Part shown: positions 60,378 to 64,000 of the stretch, piece after piece
How the letters are laid out: every line of letters starts with the position of its first letter
Position numbering within the stretch: position 1 is the first letter of the stretch
DNA from: Ligustrum vulgare
Lineage: Eukaryota > Streptophyta > Magnoliopsida > Lamiales > Oleaceae
Direction of reading: 5' to 3'
NCBI GenBank assembly: GCA_963555705.1
Contig: OY743170.1
Span: 15,917,596 to 15,981,595, forward strand
Length of the DNA stretch: 64,000 nt
Notes under the pieces: model-generated
Told to the model about the DNA's origin: nothing
The model's database searches: none
Seen by the model: the letters and a program-made list of their open reading frames with translations, nothing else
Position numbers and translations under genes: made by a program

Positions 60378-61064
60378 GATACCTTGCAATTTCAAAAAAA
60401 AAAAGGTTCAGATTGTAAAACGTGACTAACCTTAAAAATCAAACAATATGAACTGGATTACTTACCAACAACAACACAGATGTGTAACTCTAACACTGAA
60501 TGAAGGACTACCTGTTATATACAGACAGGAATAGCCCAGAGACGTACCTCCACTTTCTCTGAAAGAAGGATAAAAAATATTAATAGGGCTGCTTTTGCAC
60601 AAGTTCCCTGAATGGTTGATGGGTTCCAAAATATAATTACACAATTTTCAAGACAATGCATATTTCACAGCATTTCATCATTTACGGATAATGACCATTG
60701 GTATATCCAAATAAAATAAGTCATGGTCAATGCAACAGAATCTAGAAGTACACATCTGATACAGCATTCAATGTAATAACCAAAAATGGAAATGTTAAAA
60801 TATTACTGGGAAATCAAAATATTTTCAGAAAGTAAAAAAAGGAAAGGTGAACTGGGCACGAGAGTGTGTGCGTATTTTGATGACGGTTATCTTATTATTA
60901 TATATATATATATAGAATATAGATATAGATATAGATTAATATAAAGATAAATATTTACAAATTTACAAATCCAAGTTATCGCCAGCAGCAATCATTTTCC
61001 TAGTTATCACTTCTTTAATTTGTAACCTGTGGCTTTTTCAAAGCTATCACTCCCCGGACTTGTA

Positions 61065-61223
61065 ATCACTTCTTCAATCCAATTGTGTTCCAATTATAAA
61101 TCTATTTGTGTTCCAATTTCAATTTTTTTAATCCAATTGATTAATCACTTCTTCAATCCAATTGTGTTCCAATTATATTTCTATTTGTGTTCAAATTTCA
61201 ATTTTTTTAATCCAATAGATGTT
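61065..61223. repeat. 79-bp tandem duplication
   Basis: TCACTTCTTCAATCCAATTG starts at 61066 and again at 61145, each followed by TTCAATTTTTTTAATCCAAT. It lies just outside the large Helitron. Confidence 0.85.
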
Positions 61224-61389
61224 CTGAACTCAATCAGATTGTCAAATCCTATTATGAATAGATTGCCGAATTATAATCAGATTGACGAATCCTAATTATA
61301 TTTCAATTCATTATTATCCCATTATTAGTATTATTTTAATTTATGATTTCAGCTCGTAGTCTCCTTTACATTAACGTTCTTTACGTGTA

Positions 61390-62026
61390 CTTAATGTATT
61401 AATGTTATTGATTTATTATGATGTTGTTGTACGACGAATTTCGAAGTATTACTAAAAATATTGAAATTGTTACAAATTGAATTTAAGAAAATACAAGTGG
61501 ACAGCTCTTGTAAATGCAAAAATTGCAAAATCCTCTGATTAATGATCTGTGTGTTTGAAGACAATGGGCCACGTGGATTGATTCCTGGACTTCTGAATTT
61601 GCTAGAAATTTTGATTTGTTGAGAGATTGCTTGTTTGTCACTTGGAATTTGAGACTTGGATTTGAACTTTGGATTTGCACTTCGGATTGACTTGCTTTGA
61701 TTTGAAGAAGGCTTTGATCTTCTTGAAATTGATTTGAACTTGCTTGATTTGAATAAGATTTTGATCTTCTTGAATTTTGGACTTGACTTGAAATTTGAGA
61801 GAATTTTTGTATTCTCCACCTGCAATTTTCTTTTCTTGCTTTTCTTTTCTTTTCTCCTTTTTTTTTCATGGACCAATGGTCCTATTTATAAAGAGAATTG
61901 TAACCACCTTTATTATTTAAATATTTAAATAAATAAAATGATTAGGTTTTTTTTTTTTTTTTTGAAAAGTAGGATGGGCCTCATCCATGGGCTTCTTTTT
62001 GGTGAGCTTTAGTGGATTTTGGTTAA
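61390..62026 (-). repeat. LTR-like region with TATA box
   Basis: A minus-strand TTTATAAATAGG near 61880 is followed by a leader rich in TTCAAG/TCAAAG. The leader stays open in two frames but is low in complexity, like plant LTR R-U5 regions. The ends are unresolved. The U3 side may continue beyond 64000. Confidence 0.4.
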
Positions 62027-62951
62027 GGGATAATTGCACACAGTACCGTTTTTATATCACCAAACTGAATTTTACGGCCTAGAAGAAATTTTTTGAAAAC
62101 TACGGTGATCATTTTCTTCCTTCTGACCTTCTTACCATCGCTGTTGGCTTGCTGCTGCTGCTACTTCTGCGCCTGACCATCGATCATCGTTGCTGCCTGT
62201 TATATCACATCTCTACATTCTGCCTGATTGCTTACCACCGCACAACCACCAAGCCACCACCGCTGCAGCACCGACGAGCTCATTGCTTCGAGCAGCACCG
62301 CGACGGTTGAGTGTGATGTTTTTTCTGTTGCGTGATTGTGTTAGTGTTCGGCTATGTGGGGTCCCCGATTGGAGCTATTGGCAGTGGTCAGCGGTGGTGC
62401 ACAGTGAGGCGTGCCGATTGTGGTGATAAAGATGGAGTTGCAGACGGATTTCTTTTTGCTTGCGGTTGTTGGGAATAATGTTGAAAGATGCAGCTGTACT
62501 ACTGTAGTACCTCTTCTACTCCGATTCTGCTTGGCTGAAAATAAGAAAATATTGCGTGAAAATCGTTTGATTCTAGTTTGAGACAAAGTTTAATAATTAA
62601 AAGTATAAAGTTTCAAGCTATGATACTATAATTTCGCTCAAAGTATCATAAAAAATTAATAAAGTTTTATATTTTGATACTAAAAATTTGAAGTCATGTT
62701 GTGATACTTTACAAGTATCTTATGATACTTTAAGTATACTGTTGTGAAACTTGTAAAGTATCATAAGATACTTGCAAAGTATCATGTTGTGATACTTGTA
62801 AAATATCATAGGATACTTTCAAAGTATCATGCTGTGATACTTGTGAAAACAGTATTTTTCAAAAAAAAAAATGAAGTATCTTTCAGTTTTTTTAAAAATG
62901 AAGTAAATTTCAATTATAATACAAAAATATGGGTATTTTTACAATCGTCCC
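62027..62951. mobile_element. MULE-like element 4
   Basis: The ends GGGATAATTGCACAC and GGGACGATTGTAAAA (inverted) lie inside 9-bp flanks TTTGGTTAA (62018-62026) and TTTAGTTAA (62952-62960), one mismatch. Inside are a GC-rich stretch (62110-62500) and an AAGTATCATGATACTT-type array (62620-62850). No transposase is present. Confidence 0.7.
62620..62850. repeat. AAGTATC/GATACTT motif array
   Basis: About 15 copies of AAGTATCA or TGATACTT in both orientations, several joined as near palindromes (AAGTATCATAAGATACTT). Confidence 0.88.
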
Positions 62952-63566
62952 TTTAGTTAATGGATTTAATTGGGTTAAAACAAAATTAAATTGATAAAAT
63001 CCAATTAATATGTATAAATATTTTTAATGTCTACAAATGCCCCCTCAAGATTTATTTATTTATCATGAAAATAAATAAATAGATAAATCTTGAAATTTGA
63101 ATTTTAGATTTAGTTGAGAATTTGATTGAAACTTGAAATCTTTTTTTTTTTTTTTTTTTAACGTGAACAGTGTTTTTATTTTATTTTTTTAAAGGAGTTT
63201 AATTCAAGTTCAAACTCTTCTCCAACCTCTCTTACTTTGTCTATATCTTATGATTTTGATGTTATTTCACAATTTCAATTTTACTGGTCTTCTTAAAGAT
63301 TGAAATTTTTCACAATAGTTTTTGTACCCGATCAACATTAAAAATTACTTTTTCATTCCAAGAAAATTTAAAGAACGAAGAACAAAGAAAAAAAGTGAGA
63401 AAATATTATCAATTTTTTTTTTTTTTTTCAAAAGTTTTCAACAAGTTGATTTTTTTTTTTTTTTTTTAAAAAAAAGGGACAACGAGGATTAGGATTGGAA
63501 CTTTGAAATTTCACCAAGAAAAGATAATTTCCTTCTTTCTCTCTCTTTTTTTTTTTTTTTAATAAT

Positions 63567-63950
63567 TAATTGGTTTCTCACACAGAAACCTATTTAATTG
63601 GTTTCTCACAGTGGTTTCACGAAACCAATTAAATTGGTTTCTCACAGTGGTTTCACGAAACCAATTGAAACCAATTAAATTGGGTTCTCACGAAATCATC
63701 AATTTTTTTTTAGTTAACATGTACTTAAAATTTTGGTAAATTTTCGGAATGTATCTTATTAGATACCCTCCGCTAGATTTACTTTTACAAGTTGAAGATT
63801 TTTGAAGACCTGAAAAATATGCGGAATGTATCATTTTGGATACTCCCCGGTATAATAAAATTTTCAGGGTTGAAGATTTTGAAGACCTGAAAAAATATGC
63901 GGAATGTATCTATTTGGATACCCCCCGGCATAGTAAATTTTCAGGATAGA
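63567..63950. repeat. Tandem repeats with hairpins
   Basis: About 45-bp units AATTGGTTTCTCACAGTGG, each followed by TTTCACGAAACC (63567-63697), then about 75-bp units containing GGAATGTATC-N-GATACYCYCC and TTTTCAGG (63749-63950). They could be U3 repeats of the LTR-like region. Confidence 0.75.
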
Positions 63951-64000
63951 AACTTTGATTTTTTTTTTTTAATCCTATCTGCTGATTTTTTTTTTCAGGG

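Larger units (their letters stand above)
44128..60947 (-). mobile_element. Candidate 16.8-kb Helitron with Rep-helicase and RPA1 genes
   Basis: The 3' end on the minus strand has the hairpin CCGTGCATCGCACGG (44146-44160), then GGTGTGATAGTGATACTAG ending at 44128, followed by a host T. The 5' end TCTTTATATTAATC at 60947 follows a host A and resembles the 5' ends at 8141 and 11556. Both genes lie on the minus strand between these ends. Later insertions (51708-53211, 53671-54996) and internal duplications enlarge it. Pairing of the two ends is inferred from their resemblance, strand and gene content. Confidence 0.75.

Noticed and set aside
61391..61876. 161-aa lysine/serine-rich ORF
   Set aside because: Its composition follows repeated TTCAAG/TCAAAG DNA downstream of an LTR-like TATA box; a second frame is equally open, so coding is unlikely.

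Overview
The window is eudicot nuclear DNA. It is AT-rich, its genes are split by GT-AG introns, and it holds two host genes plus dense transposon debris of Copia, Gypsy, Helitron, hAT, MULE-like and Tourist types. No RNA gene, CRISPR array or bacterial-type feature was recognised. Exon joins were worked out by hand from splice sites and reading phase.

Layout. 1-7090: the 5' part of a minus-strand ankyrin-RCC1-BTB gene (IBTK-like), whose 3' end runs off the left edge. 7400-7634: a Tourist-like MITE. 8047-20072: a minus-strand Ty1/Copia element with nested insertions. Its 3' LTR holds a Helitron (8141-11687), which itself holds an opposite-strand Helitron (10227-11556). Its RNase H region holds a hAT element (13587-16857) and a MULE-like element (12062-13560). 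22519-28000: two convergent Gypsy fragments meeting at a 2.4-kb array of two related 87-90 bp satellites. 28000-30320: unresolved repetitive DNA. 30323-31764: a solo LTR with a perfect 5-bp target duplication and paired 12-bp palindromes upstream of a TATA box.

32650-36795: the second host gene, a complete eight-exon minus-strand RRM protein of the BPA1 (binding partner of ACD11) family, 267 codons by my reconstruction. One intron has a GC donor and another carries a 132-bp near-perfect hairpin. 38319-41232: a hAT non-autonomous element with an intact 8-bp target duplication, followed by MITEs. 42100-44127: an LTR-like fragment and decayed Helitron ends.

44128-60947: a candidate 16.8-kb minus-strand Helitron. 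It carries an RPA1-like gene and a Rep-helicase gene, both interrupted by stops and frameshifts, and it was itself invaded by a solo LTR (51708-53211) and a MULE-like element (53671-54996). 61390-64000: an LTR-like region with another MULE-like element (62027-62951).

The two host genes act independently. The remaining sequence is mostly nested mobile DNA, and the Helitrons share termini and replication genes. The observations most worth following are the palindrome arrays placed just upstream of LTR TATA boxes, the element-specific short-motif arrays inside MULE-like elements that share 9-bp target duplications, and the Helitron-in-Helitron-in-LTR nest.
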